DNA of 64,000 nt, from assembly GCA_018613055.1 (NCBI GenBank), contig JAGGQZ010000020.1:62001-126000 (forward strand). The letters are read 5' to 3'. Below, one piece after another: positions 1-7,449 of the stretch; within the stretch, counting starts at the first letter, position 1; every line of letters begins with the position of its first letter. The position numbers and the translations under genes were made by a program. The notes beneath the pieces were generated by a model that was not told the origin of the DNA, searched no databases, and was given only the letters and a program-made list of their open reading frames with translations. Source of the stretch: Chryseobacterium sp. ISL-80 (GTDB lineage Bacteria > Bacillota > Bacilli > Bacillales > Cytobacillaceae).

Positions 1-763
1 AATCGGCGCGATTCCCGATCAAAACGCCGCGGATTTGAACAGGAGCATGGAAGACTTCGCAAAAGATTTGGGCAAAAAAACCGGAATGAATGTTGAGTAC
101 GTCCCTTCGGTGGATTATTCAGCTTTGGTAACTGCTTTTCAACGCGGAGAAATTCAGCTTGCATGGTTTGGCGGATTGACGGGTGTCCAGGCGAGAAATT
201 TAGTTCCAGAGGCTGAAGCATTTGCACAAAGGCCGATTGATGAAAAATTCAAATCAGTTTTTATTGCCCAAAAAGATAGTGCGATTGATAGTCTTGAAGA
301 TTTAAAAGGTAAATCTTTTACATTTGGCAGCGAAAGTTCAACTTCGGGACACCTGATGCCGCGTTACTTCATGATGGAAGCAGGCATTGACGCTGATCAA
401 GACCTTGATGGGAAACCTAATTACTCAGGATCCCACGATAAAACTTATAAGCTAGTTGAATCAGGAGCCTATGAGACAGGAGCATTGAATATTTCTGTAT
501 GGGAAGCTGCTGTTAAAGAAGGCAAGGTCGATGAATCAAAGGTGAAAGTTTTCTACACAACACCTGAGTACTTTGACTACAACTGGACTATCAACATCGC
601 CGATGAAGAATCAAAAAAGAAAGTTAAAGATGCAATTCTATCAATGACTAAAGAAGACAATGAAATTATGGAATTACTGCAAACCGATCGATTCATTGAA
701 ACAAATAATGAAAATTATAAAGCAATCGAAGAGGTCGCCAAGCAACTAAAGATCATCAAGTAG
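1..763 (+). CDS. ABC transporter substrate-binding protein, phosphonate/putative selenate type (5' truncated)
   Basis: The frame is open from the left edge (first codons read IGAIPDQNAADLNRSMEDFA), so the start and signal peptide lie outside the window; the TTG at 35 is internal. This is a PhnD-like solute-binding protein. The series VEYVPSVDYSALVTAF, WFGGLTGVQAR, FTFGSESSTSGHLMPRYF and NYSGSHDKT is what I remember of the family annotated as putative selenate-binding protein, rather than true phosphonate-binding PhnD. It should capture an oxyanion outside the membrane for the ATPase and permease encoded directly downstream. The stop at 761-763 is 9 bases before the next start. The family is clear; the substrate is inferred from memory of the subfamily. 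Confidence 0.85.
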   Translation, partial: IGAIPDQNAADLNRSMEDFAKDLGKKTGMNVEYVPSVDYSALVTAFQRGEIQLAWFGGLTGVQARNLVPEAEAFAQRPIDEKFKSVFIAQKDSAIDSLEDLKGKSFTFGSESSTSGHLMPRYFMMEAGIDADQDLDGKPNYSGSHDKTYKLVESGAYETGALNISVWEAAVKEGKVDESKVKVFYTTPEYFDYNWTINIADEESKKKVKDAILSMTKEDNEIMELLQTDRFIETNNENYKAIEEVAKQLKIIK

Positions 764-772
764 GTGGACTTC

Positions 773-1519
773 ATGAGCGAATTCATTGATGTAAAAAATA
801 TAGAAAAAGTTTACGAGCGGAAGATAGCCTTATCTTCCCTTTCTTTGTCGGTAAAAAAGGGTGAATTAATCGCTTTGATCGGGCCAAGTGGTGCAGGAAA
901 GACGACTTTGCTGAATCTGCTTGCCGCTACTTTAACACCCGATCAAGGGGAAATTCTGATTGATGGCCAATCGTTGGCAGAAATGAACGACCAGAAGAAA
1001 CGGGCCAAAAAGATCGGAATCATTCGCCAGCAGTTTGATCTTATAGGGGAATTGCCAGTGATTCATAATGTGCTTGCAGGAAAATTGTCAGAATGGGGCA
1101 TTATGAAATCTCTCCTATCCATGTTGATTCCTCAGGATAAGGATGATGCAATACGGGCTCTTACACGAGTAGGTCTGAGAGAAAAACTATATGAACGAAC
1201 TTCCGCGCTTTCAGGTGGGGAGCAGCAGCGTGTTGCCCTTGCCCGGCTGCTTGTCCAGAGTCCTGAAATCGTACTGGCGGATGAACCTGTTGCATCACTT
1301 GACCCTGCTCGTGCTGAAGACATCCTGGCACTCCTTGTCAAAATTGCATCTGAGGAAAATCAGACATTGATTGCCAGTCTGCATTCCGTTGATTACGCAA
1401 AAAAGTACTTCGATCGATTGATCGCTTTACAAGATGGGCAGATTTTCTTCGACCTGCCTGCCTCATCAGTCACAGACGCCCAAATGGCCAGCTTGTACAA
1501 ACTGAAGGAGCATGAGTAA
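773..1519 (+). CDS. ABC transporter ATP-binding protein, PhnC-like
   Basis: Cytoplasmic ATPase of the importer. Walker A GPSGAGKTT is at residues 37-45, the signature LSGGEQQR near 146, and Walker B IVLADEP near 166 followed by ASLDP. I chose ATG 773 over the in-frame GTG at 764 because AGGTGG (762-767) sits 5 bases before 773 and would overlap the GTG. It follows the binding protein by 9 bases and overlaps the start region of the permease, so the three genes form one transcription unit. Length (248 residues) is normal for PhnC. It energises uptake of the ligand captured by the upstream protein. Confidence 0.9.
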   Translation: MSEFIDVKNIEKVYERKIALSSLSLSVKKGELIALIGPSGAGKTTLLNLLAATLTPDQGEILIDGQSLAEMNDQKKRAKKIGIIRQQFDLIGELPVIHNVLAGKLSEWGIMKSLLSMLIPQDKDDAIRALTRVGLREKLYERTSALSGGEQQRVALARLLVQSPEIVLADEPVASLDPARAEDILALLVKIASEENQTLIASLHSVDYAKKYFDRLIALQDGQIFFDLPASSVTDAQMASLYKLKEHE

Positions 1520-1520
1520 C

Positions 1521-3152
1521 ATGGAGAGAAGCTGGTGGAATTTCGAACTTCATAAAAGAAAGATTCTAAGCCTTCTCCTCTTGCTGGCCTTTCTTTGGAG
1601 TCTGACATCCATACATTGGAGCCAGGACTTATTTCATGGCGGAGGACTGAAAACCGCCAAACAAATTGCAACAGCATTTTTCAGTCCAGATTTATCAAAG
1701 GATATCCTGCAGCTAGCCCTGGAGTCCAACTGGACCACGCTAAGCTATGCAGTGGCGGGGATGAGTCTCGCCCTGATTATCGCTTTTTTCTGGGGAATCC
1801 TTGCTTCTGGAGTCCTGGTCTCTAATTTAAAAAACAAGCGCCATGTAAAAGCATTCTTTAGAGGTCAGCTTGGTTTCATGAGAGCAATCCACGAGCTTGT
1901 GTGGGCATGGCTATTCGTTGCCTCAATCGGACTGTCCCCCTTCGCCGCCATTTTCGCACTGGCCATTCCCTACGGGGGAATTCTTGGCAGGATCTTTGCA
2001 GACATGCTTGAAGACGTACCAACTGGACCAATCAAGGCATTGGAAGCTGCTGGCGCAGGAAAATTGCAGACAATAATGTACGGCTACCTTCCAATGGTCA
2101 GATCAAGTATTGTCAGCTATGCCATGTACCGCTTTGAATGCGCGGTTCGCTCATCAGCCATCATGAGTTTTGTTGGCATCGGCGGGCTCGGCTACCAAAT
2201 ACAACTAAGCCTCGATGATTTACAGTATAATGAAGTCTGGACCTTTGTGTTTTTCCTGATCCTTCTTGTCATCCTCATCGATGTCTGGAGCAATCTCTTA
2301 AGGAAAAACCTGAATTCAGCAAACAGAGTGAAAAATCAGCTGAAGATCTCTTTCTTTTCAATGATACTTCTCACCTTTGGATCCTGGCTATCCATTTTCA
2401 CGATAGAAAATGCAAGCCTGACGATGTTATTCACAAAAGAAAATCTCCATTACTCCAGTCAGTTCTTTAAAGGGCTAATTGGGATTGGTGAAGATCACCC
2501 TGCTTTTCTGAGCATCGATAGCTGGGCCACTGCTTTTTCCCTTACATGGGAGACATTGGTGATGAGTATATTGGCCACCGGATTTGCCACCATTGCCGCC
2601 ATATTAACAATGATTCCTGCAGCCAGGAATGTGGCAGACGGGTCGCTTACACTGTCAAAAAAATGGCATGGATGGCTGTCATTCGGTATTGTGCGGGCTG
2701 GCTATATTTTCACAAGGGCTGTGCCGGAACTTGTTTGGGCCATGATTATCATTTTTATTTTCAAGCCTGGAATTTTGCCTGGCGCGATAGCACTTGCCCT
2801 TCATAATTACGGAATTCTAGGCAAGCTTTTGGCTGAGGTCGTAGAGGATTTAGATTCCCGCCCAGTAAGGAATCTGGCGGCCTGCGGGGCAAGCAGGGTT
2901 CAAATTTTATTATATGGTGTCCTGCCGGCTGCGCTCCCCCGCTTCCTGACGTATATACTATATCGCTGGGAAGTTATCATGCGGACCACTATCGTTGTTG
3001 GCTTCGTTGGAGCAGGCGGACTTGGCCAGCAATTCAAGCTAAGCATGAGCTTCTTCCATTATACTGATATCACACTATTACTGTTCTTCTATCTTGTTCT
3101 TGTCTTCGCTGCAGATTATATTTCGGAAAAAGCAAGATTCTTCATCAAATAA
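1521..3152 (+). CDS. ABC transporter permease, tandem fusion of two PhnE-like domains
   Basis: Membrane component of the importer. One polypeptide carries two complete permease modules, each with an EAA-type loop: EAAGAGKLQTIMYGYLP in the first half and AACGASRVQILLYGVLP in the second, both followed by a similar segment ending in GGLG. About 543 residues is twice the usual PhnE length, so the fusion replaces a homodimer or a two-gene pair. Two ATGs are possible: 1512 lies one base after AAGGAG (1505-1510), 1521 lies ten bases after it; 1521 is preferred. A strong terminator follows at once. I see no frameshift or stop between the halves. Confidence 0.88.
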   Translation: MERSWWNFELHKRKILSLLLLLAFLWSLTSIHWSQDLFHGGGLKTAKQIATAFFSPDLSKDILQLALESNWTTLSYAVAGMSLALIIAFFWGILASGVLVSNLKNKRHVKAFFRGQLGFMRAIHELVWAWLFVASIGLSPFAAIFALAIPYGGILGRIFADMLEDVPTGPIKALEAAGAGKLQTIMYGYLPMVRSSIVSYAMYRFECAVRSSAIMSFVGIGGLGYQIQLSLDDLQYNEVWTFVFFLILLVILIDVWSNLLRKNLNSANRVKNQLKISFFSMILLTFGSWLSIFTIENASLTMLFTKENLHYSSQFFKGLIGIGEDHPAFLSIDSWATAFSLTWETLVMSILATGFATIAAILTMIPAARNVADGSLTLSKKWHGWLSFGIVRAGYIFTRAVPELVWAMIIIFIFKPGILPGAIALALHNYGILGKLLAEVVEDLDSRPVRNLAACGASRVQILLYGVLPAALPRFLTYILYRWEVIMRTTIVVGFVGAGGLGQQFKLSMSFFHYTDITLLLFFYLVLVFAADYISEKARFFIK

Positions 3153-3180
3153 ACCCGGCCTCTTACAGGCCGGGTTTATT
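3148..3180. terminator. Bidirectional intrinsic terminator
   Basis: Perfect inverted repeat with 13-base arms (AATAAACCCGGCC and its complement) around a 7-base loop. The A/T-rich outer arms give a U tract in both directions, so it can end the ABC operon and the converging minus-strand gene. Confidence 0.9.
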
Positions 3181-3200
3181 CTTTCAGATCTAGAATCACC

Positions 3201-3623
3201 TTATAGAAGATCCATCTTGTCCAGTCCATTTTCAAGGAAGTATTTTTCATAACGCGCCTTCAGCTGGAACAGTCGATTGATTTTTTCTTCAATTGTTGCA
3301 TTGAAATTGACTTCGCGTTTCAAATCGATGGTTGCCAGTTTATGCGTAAGCTGGTCCCAAAAAACATCTTCCTCATATTCATCGATAATCGCTTCGACTG
3401 TTTCTTTAAGGCTATCAGAAAGATAGTAATACTCCTCTTCGTTATCAAAGTAAATTTCTTCACCCGCTTCAAAATCCCTGGCCAGGGAAAAAATATACTG
3501 TTCAAGATCCTCTGCTTTTTCTGCCAGTTCATGGTTTGCTTCAGTCAGTCCAAGCGGCCAATTCCCAAGCTGCAGCAGCTTGACAAGCGTCAAAAATTGA
3601 TCTTTTGAAAGGTCAATTCCCAT
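3201..3623 (-). CDS. Conserved hypothetical acidic protein
   Basis: 140 residues, soluble, rich in Glu, Asp and Tyr, with predicted helices and no signal or membrane segment. I do not recognise the family. An upstream in-frame ATG (3641) exists, but the run AAAGGGGAGG lies between it and the ATG at 3623 at good spacing, so 3623 is the likely start. It converges on the ABC operon across a shared terminator and has its own short transcription unit. No function is suggested by the neighbours. Confidence 0.7.
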   Translation of the reverse strand: MGIDLSKDQFLTLVKLLQLGNWPLGLTEANHELAEKAEDLEQYIFSLARDFEAGEEIYFDNEEEYYYLSDSLKETVEAIIDEYEEDVFWDQLTHKLATIDLKREVNFNATIEEKINRLFQLKARYEKYFLENGLDKMDLL

Positions 3624-3750
3624 TAAACCCTCCCCTTTCATATGCTTGTTTCATATATATGACGAAAGTGCAGCCGATTTTCCAAAAATCCTTGATAACT
3701 TCGACTTTTTCATTACCTACCCATGACTCCCAGACGAATAAAATAAAAAC

Positions 3751-3776
3751 GGCAGGCCCATTATCAATGGCCTGCC
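3751..3776 (-). terminator. Intrinsic terminator of the 48-residue gene
   Basis: GGCAGGCC and GGCCTGCC form the stem with a short AT loop. On the minus strand it is followed by a U-rich run (complement of 3739-3750). It starts 11 bases after the stop of the small gene at 3787-3933. Confidence 0.8.
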
Positions 3777-3786
3777 AGAATCTATG

Positions 3787-3933
3787 TTAGTTGCTAATGT
3801 TAATCGCTTCTCCTATTAACTGAATGTCTTTATAGATCTCGTTTTTCAGTTCACTGTCTTCACAAATTGCATATTCATCGAACAACCGGCCTAATTCCTT
3901 GATAAACAAAAGATGTTCTTCTACTGCAACCAT
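3787..3933 (-). CDS. Small hypothetical protein, 48 residues
   Basis: Reads MVAVEEHLLFIKELGRLFDE onward and ends in GEAINISN. An AAAGGGG ribosome site lies 7 bases before the ATG, a terminator lies just after the stop, and a SigB-like promoter lies 72 bases upstream, so it looks like a real single-gene unit. The size and helical, acidic character recall Spo0E-like phosphatases, but the SQELD signature of that family is absent, so I do not assign it. Function unknown; a general-stress role is suggested only by the promoter. Confidence 0.65.
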   Translation of the reverse strand: MVAVEEHLLFIKELGRLFDEYAICEDSELKNEIYKDIQLIGEAINISN

Positions 3934-4004
3934 ACAGAGACCCCTTTACACACAAGATGACCATTGGCAAATGCTGTAATTCCATTTTCCTTAGACCCAA
4001 ATAT

Positions 4005-4029
4005 TTACCCGTAAAATAAACGATCAAAC
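4005..4029 (-). promoter_or_regulatory. SigB-type promoter for the 48-residue gene
   Basis: Read on the minus strand: GTTTGA, a 13-base spacer, GGGTAA. The SigB consensus is GTTTAA, 12-14 bases, GGGWAW, so only one position differs. The small gene starts 72 bases downstream. Confidence 0.55.
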
Positions 4030-4080
4030 TACCAATTTTTAAAAATATATGCAGCAGCTGTCCACAATATGACAACCATT

Positions 4081-4107
4081 GTTTAACCAATAGACCTTTA
4101 AGGGAAG
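4081..4107 (+). promoter_or_regulatory. Possible SigB-like promoter for the AI-2E family gene
   Basis: GTTTAA, a 15-base spacer, GGGAAG, about 35 bases before the start at 4142. The spacer is one base too long and the last -10 base is off consensus, so this is a weak call. Confidence 0.3.
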
Positions 4108-4141
4108 TAAATAGGAGATATACAATCCAGGGGGTAATGAA

Positions 4142-5206
4142 ATGTGGGTTCAACGTCCTTTTTTTAAGTATGCGACAGGTATCATCCTGATTCTGCTTAT
4201 CATCTTTCTTTTTGGTAAAATTGATTACTTCGTTTCGCCTATGCAAAATTTTATAATCGCTATTTTCTTTCCGGTCCTGATTTCAGGCCTGCTATATTAT
4301 ATACTGCGCAAGCCTGTCCAATGGATCAGCCGCTATCTCCCTAAAATCGTCAGTATTTTAATCGTGTTCGCCCTTGTAGCAGGATTATTTACAGGCTTGT
4401 CTTATTTTGCAGGCTCCCTTTTGGGAGAAGAGATTAGCAGCCTGACAGAAAATTTTCCTGAAAAAATCGATGAAGTTACAGAAGAATCCCAAAAAGTCAT
4501 CAATGACAATCAAATGGGAATAAAGGCAGATGAAATCAAGCAGAAGGCTTTGAATTATTTAAGCAAGCTTTCACAAAATCTTGGGGAAAATATCATGACA
4601 TTGTTCTCCGTGATTACAAGTATTGCAACTGTTCTGGTCGTAGTTCCTTTTCTGGCTTTCTTCTTCCTGAAGGATGATGAAAAATTAAGACCATATATTC
4701 TAAAGCATATACCCAGTGAACATGTACAGGAAGGAAACAAAATTTTAACGGATATTGATAAAACCTTGTTCACCTATGTAACAGGACAATTTATCATAGC
4801 ACTGGTTGACGGAATTTTAATGTATTTAGGATATTTATTTATCGGCTTGGACTACGCTCTCTTGCTTGCGATTTTGGCAATGTTTTTAACTATCGTTCCA
4901 TTTTTAGGCCCTCTTCTAGGAATCATTCCGGCACTGTTCATTGCATTGACGAACAGTCCATTTATGGCACTGAAGGTACTCATTGTACTGGTGGTCGTGC
5001 AGCAGCTGGAAGGTAATCTTGTCACTCCGCAGGTGATGGGGAAAAAGCTAAGCATCCATCCAATTACCGTCATCCTGATTTTGATTGCAGCCGGCTCATT
5101 GTATGGCTTCATTGGAATCCTGATCGCCATACCACTTTATTCTGTGGTTAAAATCGTAATCAAGGATGTTTGGAAGTTTTATAAGCTTCGAGATAAAAAG
5201 ATTTAA
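4142..5206 (+). CDS. AI-2E family (UPF0118) membrane transporter
   Basis: 354 residues with about seven or eight hydrophobic segments. A long hydrophilic extracytoplasmic-type loop lies at about 95-150, and the family's conserved C-terminal block is present: IVPFLGPLLGIIPA, then LVTPQVMGKKLSIHP and the GIPLY-like IAIPLYSVVK. Members export small molecules or ions; the name comes from one E. coli member linked to autoinducer-2 and does not prove that substrate. AGGGGG lies 7 bases before the ATG. A terminator follows 6 bases after the stop, so it is a single-gene unit. Confidence 0.88.
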   Translation: MWVQRPFFKYATGIILILLIIFLFGKIDYFVSPMQNFIIAIFFPVLISGLLYYILRKPVQWISRYLPKIVSILIVFALVAGLFTGLSYFAGSLLGEEISSLTENFPEKIDEVTEESQKVINDNQMGIKADEIKQKALNYLSKLSQNLGENIMTLFSVITSIATVLVVVPFLAFFFLKDDEKLRPYILKHIPSEHVQEGNKILTDIDKTLFTYVTGQFIIALVDGILMYLGYLFIGLDYALLLAILAMFLTIVPFLGPLLGIIPALFIALTNSPFMALKVLIVLVVVQQLEGNLVTPQVMGKKLSIHPITVILILIAAGSLYGFIGILIAIPLYSVVKIVIKDVWKFYKLRDKKI

Positions 5207-5211
5207 TTTGA

Positions 5212-5243
5212 AAAAGACAGCCAGATTCCTTTGGCTGTCTTTT
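5212..5243 (+). terminator. Intrinsic terminator of the AI-2E family gene
   Basis: AAAAGACAGCCA pairs with TGGCTGTCTTTT around an 8-base loop, ending in a T run. Confidence 0.9.
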
Positions 5244-5311
5244 CTGTTATTGAAATTGTAATCTTTATCTGTTTCGTGTGCCTTGAAGCTAAAATGTTTT
5301 CTTAATTATCC

Positions 5312-6034
5312 TTAATTTGAATTCTGCCCGCCATCCTGGAGTCCATTAAGAATCAGCGGTCGAACGGAAGATGCTGTAAGCAGTCCACTGTGGCTAACAC
5401 CGCTGATTTCCACATTATTTGCTCCATCAATAATCGAACTCGTATACGGGTTAATGACCGTATCGGCACTGCTGAATATCGATGTATATTGGATAACTGA
5501 GGTAGAATCATTTCCATTTGGTGTTTCATCAACACTGTTTAAATCATTCAGGAAAGCACTACCTGGCACCATTTCCCTTGCTCCCTCTGTCCATAAGCCA
5601 AAATAAGAAGAATTGGTTCCATGATGAGGTGAACCTAAAGTTATGACATCATCAACTTTCTGGGCACCATCAAGGTACTTCACATAATAGCGAGTGCTTA
5701 ATCCACCCATACTATGGGCGACTATGTCTACTTTCGATGCTTTTGTCTGCCGAAGGACATTTTTAATAAACGATTGCAATTCATACGCGTTCTTTACATT
5801 GCTTCCCGTTGTATCCGAATATTGGATAGCAAACAGATAATTTGCTGGCCATCCCTGGCTGACCAGCCATTGTCTCATGTCATCATAACTCGAAGATGAA
5901 CCAGTGAAGCCATGGACAAATACAACAGGGTCTTTGTCAGAAGCCACCGGAACTCTCTTGGCTGCACCGGCGGGTGAAACAAGAACAAAAAGAAGGACAA
6001 TCGAAACAGATAAACTTATAAATCCCCTGATCAT
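5312..6034 (-). CDS. Secreted lipase/esterase, LipA-like (lipase class 2)
   Basis: About 240 residues. An N-terminal hydrophobic signal ends near AGAAKR, so the enzyme is exported. Alpha/beta hydrolase features are VFVHGFTG (oxyanion region), the nucleophile AHSMGG (the Ala-x-Ser variant typical of small Bacillus lipases), and candidate triad partners Asp in SSADTVINP and His in GVSHSGLL. It should hydrolyse extracellular acylglycerols or short esters. Start choice is uneasy: GGAGG lies 13 bases before ATG 6034 and one base before TTG 6046; I prefer the ATG. There is no operon partner. Confidence 0.88.
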   Translation of the reverse strand: MIRGFISLSVSIVLLFVLVSPAGAAKRVPVASDKDPVVFVHGFTGSSSSYDDMRQWLVSQGWPANYLFAIQYSDTTGSNVKNAYELQSFIKNVLRQTKASKVDIVAHSMGGLSTRYYVKYLDGAQKVDDVITLGSPHHGTNSSYFGLWTEGAREMVPGSAFLNDLNSVDETPNGNDSTSVIQYTSIFSSADTVINPYTSSIIDGANNVEISGVSHSGLLTASSVRPLILNGLQDGGQNSN

Positions 6035-6201
6035 TATTAATATCAATCCTCCAAATTATATAATCTATAAATCTTATGGCATTGATTTCGTAAAATTCCA
6101 TAATAAAAAATATGAATTCACCAAGATTAAATTTGAAACCGTATAAAAAGGGATTTATTTGGGCAGTCTATTCCCAATTTGATATAAGGGAGGATTTGCC
6201 A

Positions 6202-6708
6202 ATGAAACGCATCAACTTGTCAATGTTAACACTTTTTGTGCCGGCCATTTTGTTTGCTGGATGCGATACTTATACTGATGAAGGAGCAGGAAATCCTCAG
6301 GCTTACGGCGGAAATGGTCCGCGAATTCAAAATGTTAATGAGGAATATCGCTCTGCTTCTTATAATCAGACATACAGGATGAAGGTCGAGGATGACTTAG
6401 AGGATCAAGTAGTAAAGCTCCCAGATGTGCAGAGTGCTGCCGTTATTTCTGTCCAGAGACAAGCCTATGTTGCCGTTGTGCTGGAGGATGGCAATACAGA
6501 TTCTGTTCCAGACGACGTGTACGATGAGATCACCAGCCAAATTAAAGCCGCCGATGGAAGTATTTCGGAAGTGTATGTATCATCAAATGCAGATTTTGTT
6601 GTGGAAATGACAGACTATCGGGAGCAGCTGCAGAGCGGAAGACCCATCCCGGGGCTTGCTGAAGATTTTAATGGGACGATAGAAAGAACTTTTCCTGCCA
6701 ATCGTTAA
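6202..6708 (+). CDS. YhcN/YlaJ family sporulation lipoprotein
   Basis: 168 residues. The signal peptide ends in a lipobox, LFAGC (Cys near residue 19), so the mature protein is lipid-anchored. The rest fits the YhcN/YlaJ domain: a region around LPDVQSAAVISVQRQAYVAV, then VPDDVYDEITSQIKAAD and VYVSSNADFVVEM. Family members are found in forespores and spore membranes and affect germination or outgrowth. ATG 6202 is set by GGGAGG 7 bases upstream; the longer frame from 6112 has no such site. A hairpin follows the stop. Confidence 0.88.
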   Translation: MKRINLSMLTLFVPAILFAGCDTYTDEGAGNPQAYGGNGPRIQNVNEEYRSASYNQTYRMKVEDDLEDQVVKLPDVQSAAVISVQRQAYVAVVLEDGNTDSVPDDVYDEITSQIKAADGSISEVYVSSNADFVVEMTDYREQLQSGRPIPGLAEDFNGTIERTFPANR

Positions 6709-6723
6709 ATTAAGATGGAATGA

Positions 6724-6752
6724 AAGGGCATCGGGGTATATCCGGTGCCCTT
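6724..6752. terminator. Hairpin between convergent genes
   Basis: AAGGGCATCGG pairs with CCGGTGCCCTT around a short loop. The U tract is short on both sides, so termination may be partial. Confidence 0.6.
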
Positions 6753-6760
6753 AACAACTC

Positions 6761-7309
6761 TTAAACAGGCAGACTGGTTTCCCCGCCGTCCGCCCCTTTC
6801 GATAATTCTTCATCAATCATTTTATCAAGCCGGATAATACTTTGTTTTGCCCGGTCTTGATCTATTTTTCGGTAATGATGTTTACCGCCTTCTTCTTCGT
6901 CTTTTTCATCTGCCCATTTCACGACTTTTTGAAGCGGCGTCCGGACAATGTCATTCGAAGGCAAAAAAGAATCTGTATGGAAAAGGATGGCAAGTGAAGT
7001 GGCTTTCGCCTGTACGGGGTTTTCTCCCAGTCTGATCAGGAGCTTGTGTGCTCTTTCTGCTCCCTTTATCGGATGGATATCGTTCTTCCGGTATAACTCG
7101 TAGTCCCACTTTCCGTTCCTGTACCAGGTGAAATGGCCGATATCGTGGAGGAACCCAGCTTTGGCAGCCATATCTACATCCACTTTATGCTCTTTGGCAA
7201 GCTGGAACGCATGATAGGCAACTGCAATTGCATGCGCCATTCCAGAACGCTTCAAATACTTTTGGGCAATATGGTGTTCATATATATCCAAAAGAGTGAC
7301 ATCTCTCAT
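6761..7309 (-). CDS. HD domain-containing phosphohydrolase-like protein
   Basis: 182 residues. The HD metal motif is in GFLHDIGHF, with an upstream His in SGMAHAIAVAYHAFQLA and a later acidic residue in VVKWADEKD, as in small HD hydrolases acting on nucleotides or phosphoesters. The substrate cannot be told. ATG 7309 is preceded by AAGGAGGT at 6 bases; the frame upstream of it has no ribosome site. Single gene between two hairpins. Confidence 0.8.
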   Translation of the reverse strand: MRDVTLLDIYEHHIAQKYLKRSGMAHAIAVAYHAFQLAKEHKVDVDMAAKAGFLHDIGHFTWYRNGKWDYELYRKNDIHPIKGAERAHKLLIRLGENPVQAKATSLAILFHTDSFLPSNDIVRTPLQKVVKWADEKDEEEGGKHHYRKIDQDRAKQSIIRLDKMIDEELSKGADGGETSLPV

Positions 7310-7415
7310 AGGCTGACCTCCTTCTATAGTGATTTGCTTATTTTTATGAATGTTAACAGAAGTGAAGGAAAAATGCACATTTAAAACCTTCCCTATCTTA
7401 CTAACGTCAAAAAAG

Positions 7416-7441
7416 GCCGGCAAAGGGGTCCCTTTGCCGGC
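7416..7441 (-). terminator. Terminator of the 1164-residue membrane protein gene
   Basis: GCCGGCAAAGG and its complement form an 11-pair stem with a 4-base loop; the minus strand continues into six Ts. It begins 8 bases after the stop at 7450. Confidence 0.88.
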
Positions 7442-7449
7442 AGCTGTCG

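Noticed and set aside
3787-3933. Spo0E-like phosphatase
   Set aside because: Size fits, but the SQELD signature is absent.
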